DNA of 64,000 nt from the NCBI RefSeq assembly GCF_000328475.2, contig NC_026480.1, forward strand, positions 310,001-374,000, read 5' to 3'. Shown in pieces: positions 32,213 to 42,406 of the stretch. How positions within the stretch are numbered: position 1 is the stretch's first letter; each line of letters starts with the position of its first letter. Below the pieces are notes generated by a model. That model had not been told where the DNA came from, made no database searches, and worked only from the letters and a program-made list of their open reading frames with translations. The translations under genes were made by a program, and so were the position numbers. The stretch comes from Mycosarcoma maydis (taxonomy: Eukaryota > Basidiomycota > Ustilaginomycetes > Ustilaginales).

Positions 32213-33258
32213 CCCAAGTCGGCAGTCATTTCGTTTCGTGATTCTCCCAAAGCAGGTAAGTTGGGCCTGTTTGCTTTCCACAGCCGCCGTCATCTTGAAT
32301 GGCAGAAGCAGTGGCAGACCTAGTAGATTGGTAGGATTGGATCGCGTTTGTGTTCTGTCTGCATCCTCTTGTCGATCGTCACCACGCCTTGTCTGCATTG
32401 CCGAGTTGGCTCTTCCAGTGAGGGGCGAGACGGCATCCGCTTTGTCTCGACTACCTTCCCACGCCAGGGCGAGCTTAATTTATTCTTCGATTTGGCAGCC
32501 AACGCTAGCCCGCCCTCTGTGGAATCATGTACACTTTCGGTTAAGCGGCCTGAGTGCGACTAACTTGGAGCGAGCTGGCTACTTTATCAACCCACCGGTA
32601 GGCACTGCACCCAAGTCTAGGCTCATGTACTCTATTCTGTTTGCTTCATGTCAGACGCCAAGCCACATTCAACTGGTACGATGCTGGTTTCAATTCTACC
32701 AGCCAGCCGGCACGACATGCTTCGTGCCCCTTACTCTCGGCACCATTGCCTACCGGCGCTGTACGTCCAACCAATCATCTCGAACCACACGCTCTTGTAC
32801 CACAGCGCCTGCCGACAGTGTTCTGCGCGTTGAATGTCCACGTCTCTTGATGCAAGGCTACATATACTGATATCCGTATTCGACCTTCCTGTTGCTTCCC
32901 GTCCGCTCCTCTTGTTGCCATCTTGGTCGTCGTCAACACTTCCCGGCGCTGTTCACCATTTCTCCTAGTCAACCACTTTCGTGCTCGATCTTGGCTCGAC
33001 TCGATCACCACCCCATCGTCCATCTCTGCTCGTTCTCTACCCACTGTTCAAGTGGTCGGCACCTTCTTTGCTTTACTCATCGCCGTCATTTCGGGTCAGC
33101 CCTTTCCAACCCTGTCCGAATCGCTTTGATCGATTTTATCTTGTGTTTTTGGCTAAAGGCCAGCAACCCTCACATCGTGTTCCTCTTGCTCGCTTTGTCC
33201 AACCGGGCCACTCTCTTGATTATTGCTCTTAGCACCGCACCTTCCTTCCCGCTTCATA

Positions 33259-36200
33259 ATGAAGATCTTGTTCATCTGCACCGCTTTCAATTCGCTCGCA
33301 CAGGTATGTCTTTTCATTCCGATCTGTTTCGTCCCACTTGGAACAATCAAAGTCGCTCTATCGGCTCCAAGTCGCTTGCTCGTTTTTCGCCTAAACAATG
33401 CCAGCTTTTCATCGGCGCTCGATTCGCATCGCCTCATCGATACTCACCCATTGTTTGCTTCTTCATACGCTTTTGTACCATTCTCTCTTCTCGCAGAGAA
33501 CCGCTCTGGTGCTCAGACAGAATGGCCATGCCGTCACGGTCGAGTACGCACTCTCGCCAGAACTCATGATCGAGGCTGCCCAGCTGGCACAGCCCGACCT
33601 CATCATTTGCCCATTTCTCACTAAACACGTCCCACCCAAAGTCTACACCACATGGATGACGCTCATCGTTCACCCAGGCCCACCTGGCGACGCTGGTCCG
33701 TCAGCCATCGACTGGTGCCTGATCGGTGACATGGGAGAGCTTCCGGACGCTGATCAGCAGCTCGCGATTATCGATGCTAAGCACAGTGCAAAAAACGCAA
33801 AGTCCACAATGCGCACCCACTGGGGTGTCACTGTTCTGCAGGCCATCGAGGCTTTTGATGCTGGTCCCATCTGGGCGTTTGACCAATTCGAGCTTACAAA
33901 TTCCAACGCTACCATGACCAAAAGCGACCTTTACCGTGGTCCCATCACCCGCGCCGCTCTCAATGCCGTGCTGGCTGCGGTGGAGCGAATCCACCTCTGC
34001 GCAAAGCAACATGCTCAACAGGCCGGTGCCGTCGCATCTTATTTGCCCATCAGCGCATCGCTCGCCGCACCTTCCCACTTTGCCACGCAGTGCGTCTCTC
34101 ACAGTGTCCCTTTCCTCGGTGGTCGAACACACAACCGCCCCTTGCTGCGGGCTTCTCAGCGCGATTTCTACGCGCTCTTGCCACAGGCCACCACTAGCAC
34201 TCTAAAGCCACGTCTGTCCGCCGATGCGATCCTTCAGCGTGTCCGAAGTGCCGACTCTCAGCCCGGTCTGCTGTCAAGCTTGTTCGGAACGCCTCTGTTC
34301 CTTTACAACGCACATGTTCAGCGCGATCCTCTTCCGCCTGCTGTGGCTGCGAGACAAGCGGCACTCAACCAGGCCGGAACCGTGCTGGCGACGCGCGAGG
34401 GGGCTGTACTCATCGACGTGGGGGCCGATTTTCCTCTCTGGATCGGCCATCTCCGAAGGCCCAAAGCCAAGGCGGACAAGTATATGCATCCCAAGCTACC
34501 GGCCGTCATGGCACTTCTCTCAATGCCCGAGACGGCGGCCAAGCTCAGCTTGTTGGACGCCAGCAAAGTTCCTGAATGGAGTGCTACCACGGGATATGGC
34601 TCTGACCTCGCGCAGCCATGGAAACGACGTCCCGGCACGTATCAGCAAGTGTGGGTTGAAATCGAGTCGAGCGCCAAGACCGGCTCGTTGATTGCCTATG
34701 TACACGCCGACTTTTACAACGGAGCATTCTCCACTACCCAGTGCGAAATCTTGCTCGAGGCGATCCAATGGGCGCTCAAGGTCCCTGGCCTAAAGGCGCT
34801 CGTCATGCTCGGTGGTCCAGGCTACTTTTCCAACGGCATCGCGCTCAACGTTATCGAAGGTTCACAGGATCCATCCGCCGAAGGTTGGGCCAACATCAAT
34901 GCCATCGATGACTGCGTCCAGGCGCTACTGGCACCCAAAGGTATCGTCACTTTTGCGGCAATGCGAGGCAACGCTGCTGCTGGTGGACTGGCGATGGCCA
35001 CGGCAGCCGACTTTGTCATCTGTGCCGAGTCGGCGGTGCTCAATCCTCACTACCGCGGACTTGGCCTATTTGGTTCCGAGTGGCACACCTATTCGTGGTA
35101 CGAACGCTGCGGTTCGCGCGTCGCCGCGAAATTTGCTCGCGAGATGCTGCCTATGAGCTCACACGAGGCCAAGAAGTTTGGCCTGGTGGACCACGTGATG
35201 GACAATGAGCGAATGGACGCGCAAGAGATGCTTACGTCTATCAAGCAGCTCGTCAGCCAAGTCATGGATGCCGACGTTCTCGAAGCAGCCACCGCTGGCT
35301 CGGGCATCGTCGCGTCGGGCGCACCCTGGACACGATCGCTGCGAACTGCATCTGCTGATGCAGCCAAGTCGACTCTGCTCTCGGAACAGGTGCTTGTTAA
35401 CAAGAGTCGCTACCTCGCCTACCTGTTTGCCGAAGATGCTCGCAGCAGTACCGACGATAGAAGGCTGCTGACCCTGGACGAGCATTTCCAGCGTTACCGA
35501 ACGCACGAGCTCGATCAGATGACACTCGACTTTTTTCATCCTCATCGCAACCAGAGATTTGCGAGCCGCTGCACGGGATTCGTACGAAAGCTCGTGCCCA
35601 CCTCGACACCCATGCGATTTGCTCTCCATCGTAGATTCGCAGGTGGCGACTGGTGGTCTGCAGCAGAGGCTCCTATCTCGTCCGACTACCTCGACGAAGA
35701 GGAGAAGGATGAGTTTGACGGTCTCGCCGACTTGCCCGCTTCTTCTGCCGTCGCTCGCTTGGCTTTGACGCGTCCCGAATTCGTCGTGCACAAGTCTGCA
35801 CCATCGAGGATCACCCGCGCCTACAGTGTGGGTCAAGATACGCTCGCTTCTGGTGTCAGCGCAGATGGAGAGGCTCAAGCACCTCTCGGGCTGGATAGCC
35901 AACGCACTTCAACATCGACTGCGCCCACGACTCCACGCGAAGATAGCCCCAAACCGGTGCTCTCGCTGGGCGACGAGGAAGCGCAGCGTGTTGAGATCGA
36001 GGCGGAACAGCTGCAGGTAGAACGTGTTGCATCCAACGCTGGTCTTCTCGGCAACAACGCGGCTGTCAAGCGTGGTCCGACGGTGATCTCGTTCGTTTCA
36101 GCCAACAAGGAGGAAGGTGCTGGCGCTAAAGCCGGTACTGTTGTCAAGGGTCGTGATGACAGTGTTTGTCCTACAGCTGTCAAGTTCTCGCCTACGGCGG

Positions 36201-36838
36201 TGCCTATCAAAGAGGTTGGCGATCCGAACAAGAGATCTCAGAACAAGATCCAGCGCTTCTTTCTCTCTCTAAGTCGCAAAAGCCGCAGCAACTTGCATGC
36301 CGAATCTCAGAAGTCGGCGACTCCCTCGGTAGCAGCTTTCAGCCCCGCAGAGGCACCCGTCACGCCCACGTCATCCACTGCAACTTCATCCCGTAACAAC
36401 GGATCGACTCGTCAACGACGTCGATCTTCGATTTCCGACGTGTTTTCCATCCTCCAAAACTCGAATCGTCCCGTGAATTTGTCCAGCCAGTCTAACAGTC
36501 ACGATTCCAACGCTTCAGGCGCTACTCCTGCTTCGCCCAAAGCAGAACGACGTCGATCTTGGAGACCTTCGTCTTCTTCTGGTCAATCCTTGTCGGATTC
36601 GAACAAATCGTTGCCACCTACACCGGTTGTCAAGCCCAACGGTGGATTCCAACCCAACATCACGGCTACACCCAAGATTGTCGAAGAGACGTTTGTCAAG
36701 GCGATCCCAGCAGACAAGGTGGCTGTGACGCCAGAGGCAAACGCGGACACCAACTGTCTGTGGAGCTGCTACTACTCGGAAGACGGAGTGCAACACCAGC
36801 GTGCTCGCCCCATCTATCCTGAAGTCTCGGCCGTATAA
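33259..36838 (+). CDS. HypX/HoxX-type protein: formyltransferase + enoyl-CoA hydratase fusion with long tail
   Basis: Two exons: 33259-33303 (MKILFICTAFNSLAQ) and 33497-36838, joined by a gtatgt...cgcag intron in phase 0; 1,128 residues. The join restores the HypX N-terminus (FNSLAQRTALVLRQNGHAV), so the splice is well supported. In bacteria HypX transfers formyl from 10-formyl-tetrahydrofolate to CoA and decarbonylates formyl-CoA to CO for the [NiFe]-hydrogenase active site. Seen here: a formyltransferase-like domain (~1-250; LIICPFLTKHVP, VHPGPPGDAGPSAIDW, WGVTVLQAIEAFDAGPIW); the HypX-typical FYNGAFSTTQC; a crotonase domain (~400-600; GGPGYFSNGIALNVIE, NINAIDDC, RGNAAAGGLAMATAADF, LNPHYRGLGLFGSEWHTY); and the HypX C-terminal block (HELDQMTLDFFHP, RCTGFVRKL). 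Residues ~740-1128 are a disordered Ser-rich extension. Function in a fungus without a visible hydrogenase is unknown. Confidence 0.9.
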
Positions 36839-38692
36839 CACTCACGACTTTCGGCATACGCTTTCTACCGCTCTACCGCTCTACCGCTCTACCGCTCTGC
36901 CTCTTTTGCTATCTCTTTGCTATGTTTATTGTAGTTTGGTTTTGCTGGGTCCTTTGGTTTCTGCGTGCTCGGTGCACTATCTTGTCTTACATCTGATTTT
37001 GTTATGGCTTACCTCGTCTGCTACTGGTTTCCGATGTCATTGCAATGGTCAAATAAGTGACCTTGATCATCTATGTTGGGTCTAGCAGGCATGTGTAAAG
37101 CGAAAAGTTGGGGAGTCCAGCCAGGGCCACACTGATGACTGAACTAGGACGCAAGAAGATCGGCGCATGCGAGACGTCAATTAACCGACGACGCTTGGAC
37201 AACTGCGATGCAAGTTAAGCCGTGACCTCCCGAGAGCCAGTCGGAAGTTGACGAGGTCATACAGATCACGTACCGAGCAGCCGACGTGCGAACCGTTTTC
37301 GGCTAATCCAGAATCAGGAATCGTGAATCATTCGGAAACAAGTCACGAGTTGGACGTGGGCAAGAAACGAAACGGCGTGGAGCGGAGAGGCAGCCGACAG
37401 CAAATCGTGAATCACGGATCGTGAATCGCGTCGACAAACCAAACGTGGAACAATCGTGAATTACGCCGAAATCGAATCCTTTGCAGCTGTCATTCATGAT
37501 TCACAAGTGCCAAGTTGGAGTTCGTCTGGTATAACATAACCCTAAAAAAAATCAAAAAGAAAAATCGTCTGGTATAATACCGTGACCCTACGTCAGTCCT
37601 TCTTTGGCTTATGTCTAGTTCACCCCGACTCTTCTCGCCACATCTGGTGACCCTATTGGTGACCGGAAGGGAACAAGGCAAAGCAGCTCTTGTGCTTCTT
37701 GGAACGCTTCAGTCAGCACTCGTGAATCGTGCGTGACTCGTGCGTGACTCGTGACTGTGACTCGGAGTGGCGCGTAAATTTGATGGGTGATTTGTTCGGA
37801 GGAATTCCTGATTCTGTGCTTCTGGTTCCCCCACGTCCAATCTGAGTTCGTGATTGGGTTCTGCCTACTCACCATCCGTTGCTGAAGCCCATCTACCGAC
37901 CTGGAGGTATATTCCGCTCTGATTCGCCCCATTCCATTCAAATTGCCATGTGCTCGATGCACATCGAAGAGCTTGGCAACCCCAACCTTCCCCCACATCC
38001 TTCTGCTTGTTGCTTCGGTGACAGCTGTGTCGAGAGCACAGATTTGGTTTTTTATTCGCCATGCTAATATAGAATATAGAAGCGAGATTCGTGATTCAAG
38101 ATTGGTTTCTTTTCGTGACTCACAACTGCAACCCGACCAAATTTGCCCAAAATATATTAACTTAATACTAAATCTTCATGATTATATTACTAATGATAAT
38201 CGTGATTGGTCACAAGTGGCGAGCACTCACACTCACGACGGGCGTGTGGTGTGGTCGTACGCCACTCTACGCTGCGGTAGACACGGGGGTTACGCCGAAG
38301 TTGCTGCACGTTGTGGGAGAAAAGGTGTTGCCGGTCACTTCTGGTTGCATGATCCAGAGACATACGAGACGATAGGCTTGTACACCAGCAGCATGATGCT
38401 TGTGGCATCTGCACCCCGCCAAACCCGTTTTGCGGATCCCCGCGCTGTAACCTCTCGTTCCCCCCTCGTGACTGTTTGTGTGGTGCCCCTCATCGGTGCC
38501 CCGTACACTCGCTCGTCGATATAAGACCTCTTCTCTTCCAGTGGTACGACATCTTTGCGTCTGTCCTTCACCGCCTGTTGTTACGCGCAACTTCTCTGTT
38601 TCTCCTTAGTCCAGGCACAACTTCCTCAACAACATCCATCCTACCGTCGACTCCCCTTCTCTCAGCCCCACAACTCCATACCTGCTTCAAAC
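36839..38692. other. Intergenic region with dyads and short repeats
   Basis: 1.85 kb between the HypX-like gene and the MFS transporter. It contains a tandem ctctaccg octamer (36864-36897), dyads at 37317-37330 and 37402-37430, a pair of identical 13-mers tcgtctggtataa at 37522 and 37565, a run of gtgcgtgactc units near 37727-37765, and more dyads near 38085-38125. A tcgatataag element at 38516-38525 is a possible TATA region for the transporter. No gene is supported. Confidence 0.6.
36864..36897. repeat. Octamer tandem repeat CTCTACCG
   Basis: About four head-to-tail copies of ctaccgct in the 3' flank of the HypX-like gene. Confidence 0.9.
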
Positions 38693-40602
38693 ATGGGCGA
38701 GAAGCTCTCCAAGGATCCCAGCCAGCACGCTTACACTTCTTCCGATGCACAGCAAGATACACAGGATGCTCAGTCGATCGAACATGTGCAGGAAATCTCG
38801 GGCGTCGTCACACCCGCGGCCGCACTCGACCCTGACTCGGAGGAATACAAGCAATTCGAAAAGCGACTCGTTCGCAAGATCGACCTCCGTCTGATGCCCA
38901 TGCTCATCCTCCTCTACATCCTTAACTACATTGCAAGTATAATCCTTACCCTTTCATCGCTGTACAGAGCTTGATATGGCTGAATCACAATGGCAGTAGA
39001 GCACAGTGGAGCGCCAAAACAACCAAGCCAAAGACAGTCGTAATGAATCGCAGGTCAGGTTCGCTAATGTATCATTCCATTTCCCGTCTTGTTCCACAGG
39101 ACCGCAACTCGATCTCGACAGCCAGAGACAATGGACTGGTTCGTGACCTCAACTTGACCGACCAGCAATATCAGACTGCGCTCAGCATCCTGTTTGTCGG
39201 CTACATCACCTTCCAGATCCCTTCGAATCTTCTCATGACGCGAATCGGCCGCCCTTCGCTTTACATTCCCACTTTTGTAGCGCTCTGGGGTATCGTCTCG
39301 GGTTGCACCGCCGCCACCAGGGGCTACCACTCGCTGCTTGCCGTCCGCATCTGCTTGGGTGTCGTCGAAGCGCCTTTCTTCCCAGGTGCTCTGGCGCTGC
39401 TCGGCTACTTTTACAAAAAGGAAGAGATGGCTACGAGGACCGCCCTGCTCTTCTCCGGTAGCATCATCAGCAATGCATTCTCTGGTTTGATCTCGGCTGG
39501 CATCTTGAAGGGCATGCAAGGCAAGGCTGGTTTGACATCGTGGCACTGGCTGTTCATCTTGGAGGTAAGTTCTTTGGCACTATCTAAGAAACCTAGAATG
39601 CATAGGTTGGCTGATCTTTGCGAGAATACTTGCGAGAATACTTACAAACCATCTTACTATTGCCATTCTTGTTGAATGCAGGGTTCCATCACGGTTGTGA
39701 TTGCAGCCTTAGCCGTGTTTGTTCTGCCCGACATGCCAGGTAACTCCAAGTTCCTGACGCCCGAGGAGCGCGAATTTGCGGTCAACAGGCTTTCCGTCAA
39801 CGCTGGCTCAACTCTGTCATCCGACGACGAAGAGGGAACGCCTATGCAGGGTTTCTTGATGGCTGTCAAGGACATCAAGGTCTGGGTTCTGGCTTTCATG
39901 CTCACTGCCGTCACAGTCGGCGTAGGTTTCAACCAGTTCTTCCCCACCATCGTCGGCTCTCTTGGCTATTCTAAGACGGTCACGCTCCTTCTCACTGCTC
40001 CCATCTGGTTCTTTTCCTTCCTCGCTTGTCTCGCCAATGGTCTTCACTCGGATCGCGTGCAAGAACGAACGCTGCACATCATCGGACCGCTCGTCCTCGG
40101 CATAGTCGGATTCATCATCGCTTCCACCACCACCGGTCTTGGACCGCGCTTCTTCGCGCTCTTCATCCAAGCTTCTTCGTACGCCGGCTACACCTGCGTC
40201 CTCGGCTGGATCGCCCCCTCCATCCCCACGCCCAAGTACAAGAAAGTCGTCGCCTTGGCGCTCATCAACGCGTTTTCGCAGCTCGGCAACATCTCGGCTA
40301 GCTACGTCTGGCCCAAAAAGTGGGGCCCTAATTACTGGCAGAGCAACACGATCAGCGCCGCCATGTTCGTCGCCTGCATCATGCTCGTGCTGCTTCACAG
40401 AACTATGCTCAAGATCGAGAATAACAAGCTCGACCTTATCAAGAACCAGCAGCTCACCAAAGCATTCGCCCACGACGACCTCTATGACGCCAAGTCGCAG
40501 CTGAAAACGGATCCAGAGTCGATCGTGCCAACCGATGCCGCTTCTAAGAAGCAGATGTCCAGGATCGCTATGGCCAAGAGCTCGTTCCGCTACATGTTGT
40601 AA
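38693..40602 (+). CDS. MFS transporter, anion:cation symporter (Dal5/Tna1-like) family
   Basis: Three exons: 38693-38932, 39100-39564 and 39682-40602, all joined in phase 0; 541 residues. Exon 1 ends ILLYILNYI and exon 2 begins DRNSISTARDNGLV, which restores the family's conserved LNYIDRxN motif. This requires a GC donor (gcaagt) for intron 1, paired with a normal ttccacag acceptor. Intron 2 is a standard gtaagt...tgcag. Other hallmarks: LSILFVGYITFQIPSNLLMTR, RICLGVVEAPFFPGALALLG, SWHWLFILEGSITVV and LPDMPGNSKFLTPEER. Twelve transmembrane helices are expected, with a hydrophilic ~70-residue N-terminus. The family imports organic anions such as allantoate, nicotinate, pantothenate or biotin precursors; the substrate cannot be told from the sequence. 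Plasma-membrane location is inferred. Confidence 0.93.
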
Positions 40603-41020
40603 TCAATAGTGTACTGCATTCACGCTCGTTTTCCTCAATGATATGCGTGATGATAGGGCTTTTCGATAATTCACAGCAGCACTCACGACGACACGCTAGC
40701 GTTTGACTAACTGTATGTTACTGTACAACTAAACCACAATCGTGAACATGATTAATGTTGGTTCAAGTCACGTCTGGTTATGCAATCGGGAGAAGATCAC
40801 CCGATCCACGCGTTGCAGAAAGATCAACCCTGCCGACTTTGACATGCACTCGAGAACGTATCAGCACCCTGCTTCTAACCACCGCCATCGACGGCACACT
40901 GGACCTGCCTTCGTCTCGCTACCTTGGCAATGTCTGCGTCAACCGGACCTCACTCTCAGACATAGCGACCAGACGCTTGAAATCTGTCGGTGGCTTTGCC
41001 TGCACAGAGCAGCAGCGACC
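40603..41020. other. Intergenic region upstream of MDM12
   Basis: 418 bp between two plus-strand genes. An open frame in register with MDM12 begins at 40742 but its extra residues show no conservation, so this is treated as promoter and 5' leader. One dyad-type half site lies near 40738. Confidence 0.55.
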
Positions 41021-42406
41021 ATGTCGCTCGACCTGGACTGGAATCTGTTGGACGACCAACTATCCGACCGGTTCTTGGAGACCATCAACCGCGCTCTCGA
41101 GGCATCGGCCTCGAAACGACCTTCTTTCATTGGCGATATTCAGTTTGAGAAGCTTGACTTTGGCTCTGACTCGCCAGATGTAGCCATCCGCTCGATCACA
41201 GATATCTGGCCTGATTTCGTCTCGATCGACGAGCCACCCCTACGTCGACGCGGAGCGAGACAAACAACACCAGCAAGCAATGCTACTACGCTGGTGGAGT
41301 CCCCCACAGACTCGTTTGGCGTGCACCATGGCGGAGTTGGCGAAATACCACTGAGGACATATACGCAGTTTGACGATGCCGCCCCACCTAATAGAATTCA
41401 CGGCCCACCGAGTGTTGTGTCAGCAAGCGTGGCGGGCAGCGGACCCATGACACCGGCAGCAGCAGCTGGTGTTGCAAATGTGTTCTCCCAGCAATGGTCG
41501 ACCGCTTTGGCGTCACGAGGGATTCGTGCAGCTGGTATGGGTAGTGCCACATCCTTGCCACAGACGCAAGTGACCAGCCCGGTAGATTCTGTACCGCCAT
41601 CTCCCGGCTACTTTCAGCATTGGCAGCAGCACCAACAACTTGCAACAACTGGTTTCGTACCATACTCGGTAATCAACTCGAGACAGACGAGCCTGGACGC
41701 ATCCTCTTTGCGAGGCGGTGGATCCGGTCCGCAAAGTAGCGTCAGTCAGATCGGAGTCAAGCGCGACAGTAACAGCCTACATCCACCTCTTGGCGGCACG
41801 TACGCCAACGGCCTTGGACCTCGAGCTTCAATGCGAGCGACATCTGCACCATCATTCCGTTCGATCTCTGGTCAAAATTCACCTGGTGAGGAGCGCGAAG
41901 CTGTCGCATCTCCATCGTCCGCCTCACAGTTGCCATCGTTGCAGATGCGACTCTCGCTCGTCTGGCCTACCACCACTTTCCGTCTGACTATCACCACGAG
42001 TCTTCTGATCAACTATCCCAGCGCGGCGTTTATGTCGCTGCCACTAACGCTGTCTGTGACAGGCTTCATGATGCGATGCGGCGTCATTGTCGCGCTGGAA
42101 GGCGAGCATCAGCGCGCGCACGTCTGTCTCGTGCAGGAACAAGACGACGAGCGAGATCCTGCGTTTGTCTCGGCTGGGCAAGCAGCAGCAGGCTCTGAAA
42201 AGAAACTCAATAGCGCCGGCATCAACATCTTGCCCCAGCTAACGTTCGAGAGCGAAGTAGGCCAACATGAAAAGCATGTCCTGAAGAATGTGGGTAAAGT
42301 GGAAAAATTCATCGCCGAGGTGATACGCAAGGGACTAGAGGATGAATTGGTGTATCCGAACTACTACACCATTGATCTGCCCGCTTCAAAGCGTCACTCT
42401 TTATGA
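41021..42406 (+). CDS. MDM12: Mdm12, ERMES complex subunit
   Basis: Mdm12 is the cytosolic SMP-domain subunit of ERMES, which tethers the ER to mitochondria and carries phospholipids between them. The ATG at 41021 gives 461 residues starting MSLDLDWNLLDDQLSDRFLE, which matches the family N-terminus; the longer frame upstream is rejected. The SMP domain is split. Its first part is the N-terminal ~75 residues (PSFIGDIQFEKLDFGSDSPD, IRSITDIWPDF). Its second part is the C-terminal ~180 (MRLSLVWPTTTFRLTITTSL, NYPSAAFMSLPLTLSVTGF, LTFESEVGQ, NVGKVEKFIAEVIRKGLEDE and LVYPNYYTIDLP). A Ser/Gly-rich disordered insert separates them, as in other basidiomycete and ascomycete Mdm12 proteins. No intron. 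Confidence 0.95.
   Translation: MSLDLDWNLLDDQLSDRFLETINRALEASASKRPSFIGDIQFEKLDFGSDSPDVAIRSITDIWPDFVSIDEPPLRRRGARQTTPASNATTLVESPTDSFGVHHGGVGEIPLRTYTQFDDAAPPNRIHGPPSVVSASVAGSGPMTPAAAAGVANVFSQQWSTALASRGIRAAGMGSATSLPQTQVTSPVDSVPPSPGYFQHWQQHQQLATTGFVPYSVINSRQTSLDASSLRGGGSGPQSSVSQIGVKRDSNSLHPPLGGTYANGLGPRASMRATSAPSFRSISGQNSPGEEREAVASPSSASQLPSLQMRLSLVWPTTTFRLTITTSLLINYPSAAFMSLPLTLSVTGFMMRCGVIVALEGEHQRAHVCLVQEQDDERDPAFVSAGQAAAGSEKKLNSAGINILPQLTFESEVGQHEKHVLKNVGKVEKFIAEVIRKGLEDELVYPNYYTIDLPASKRHSL

Larger units (their letters stand above)
28402..33258. other. 4.9-kb interval without a supported protein gene
   Basis: This lies between the divergent PQ-loop gene and the HypX-like gene. The left part (28950-31310) carries many dyads (29038-29060, 29151-29188, 29857-29882, 30548-30566, 31259-31306). 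The right part (31310-33258) has almost none and is pyrimidine-rich, with poly-T and poly-A tracts. A perfect-looking donor cag|gtaagt sits at 32253-32261, with possible acceptors near 32283, 32655 and 32702, which suggests a spliced non-coding leader. The longest frames (31294-32040 and 32238-32870) show no domain and strange composition. It may be a long upstream regulatory region, a non-coding RNA locus, or both. Confidence 0.5.

Noticed and set aside
32238..32870. 210-codon frame upstream of the HypX-like gene
   Set aside because: No homology; a consensus splice donor lies near its start, and the region looks like leader sequence.
33497..34250. Methionyl-tRNA formyltransferase or 10-formyl-THF dehydrogenase for the HypX-like protein
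   Set aside because: The formyltransferase domain alone could suggest these, but the linker, crotonase domain and C-terminal block all match HypX in order.
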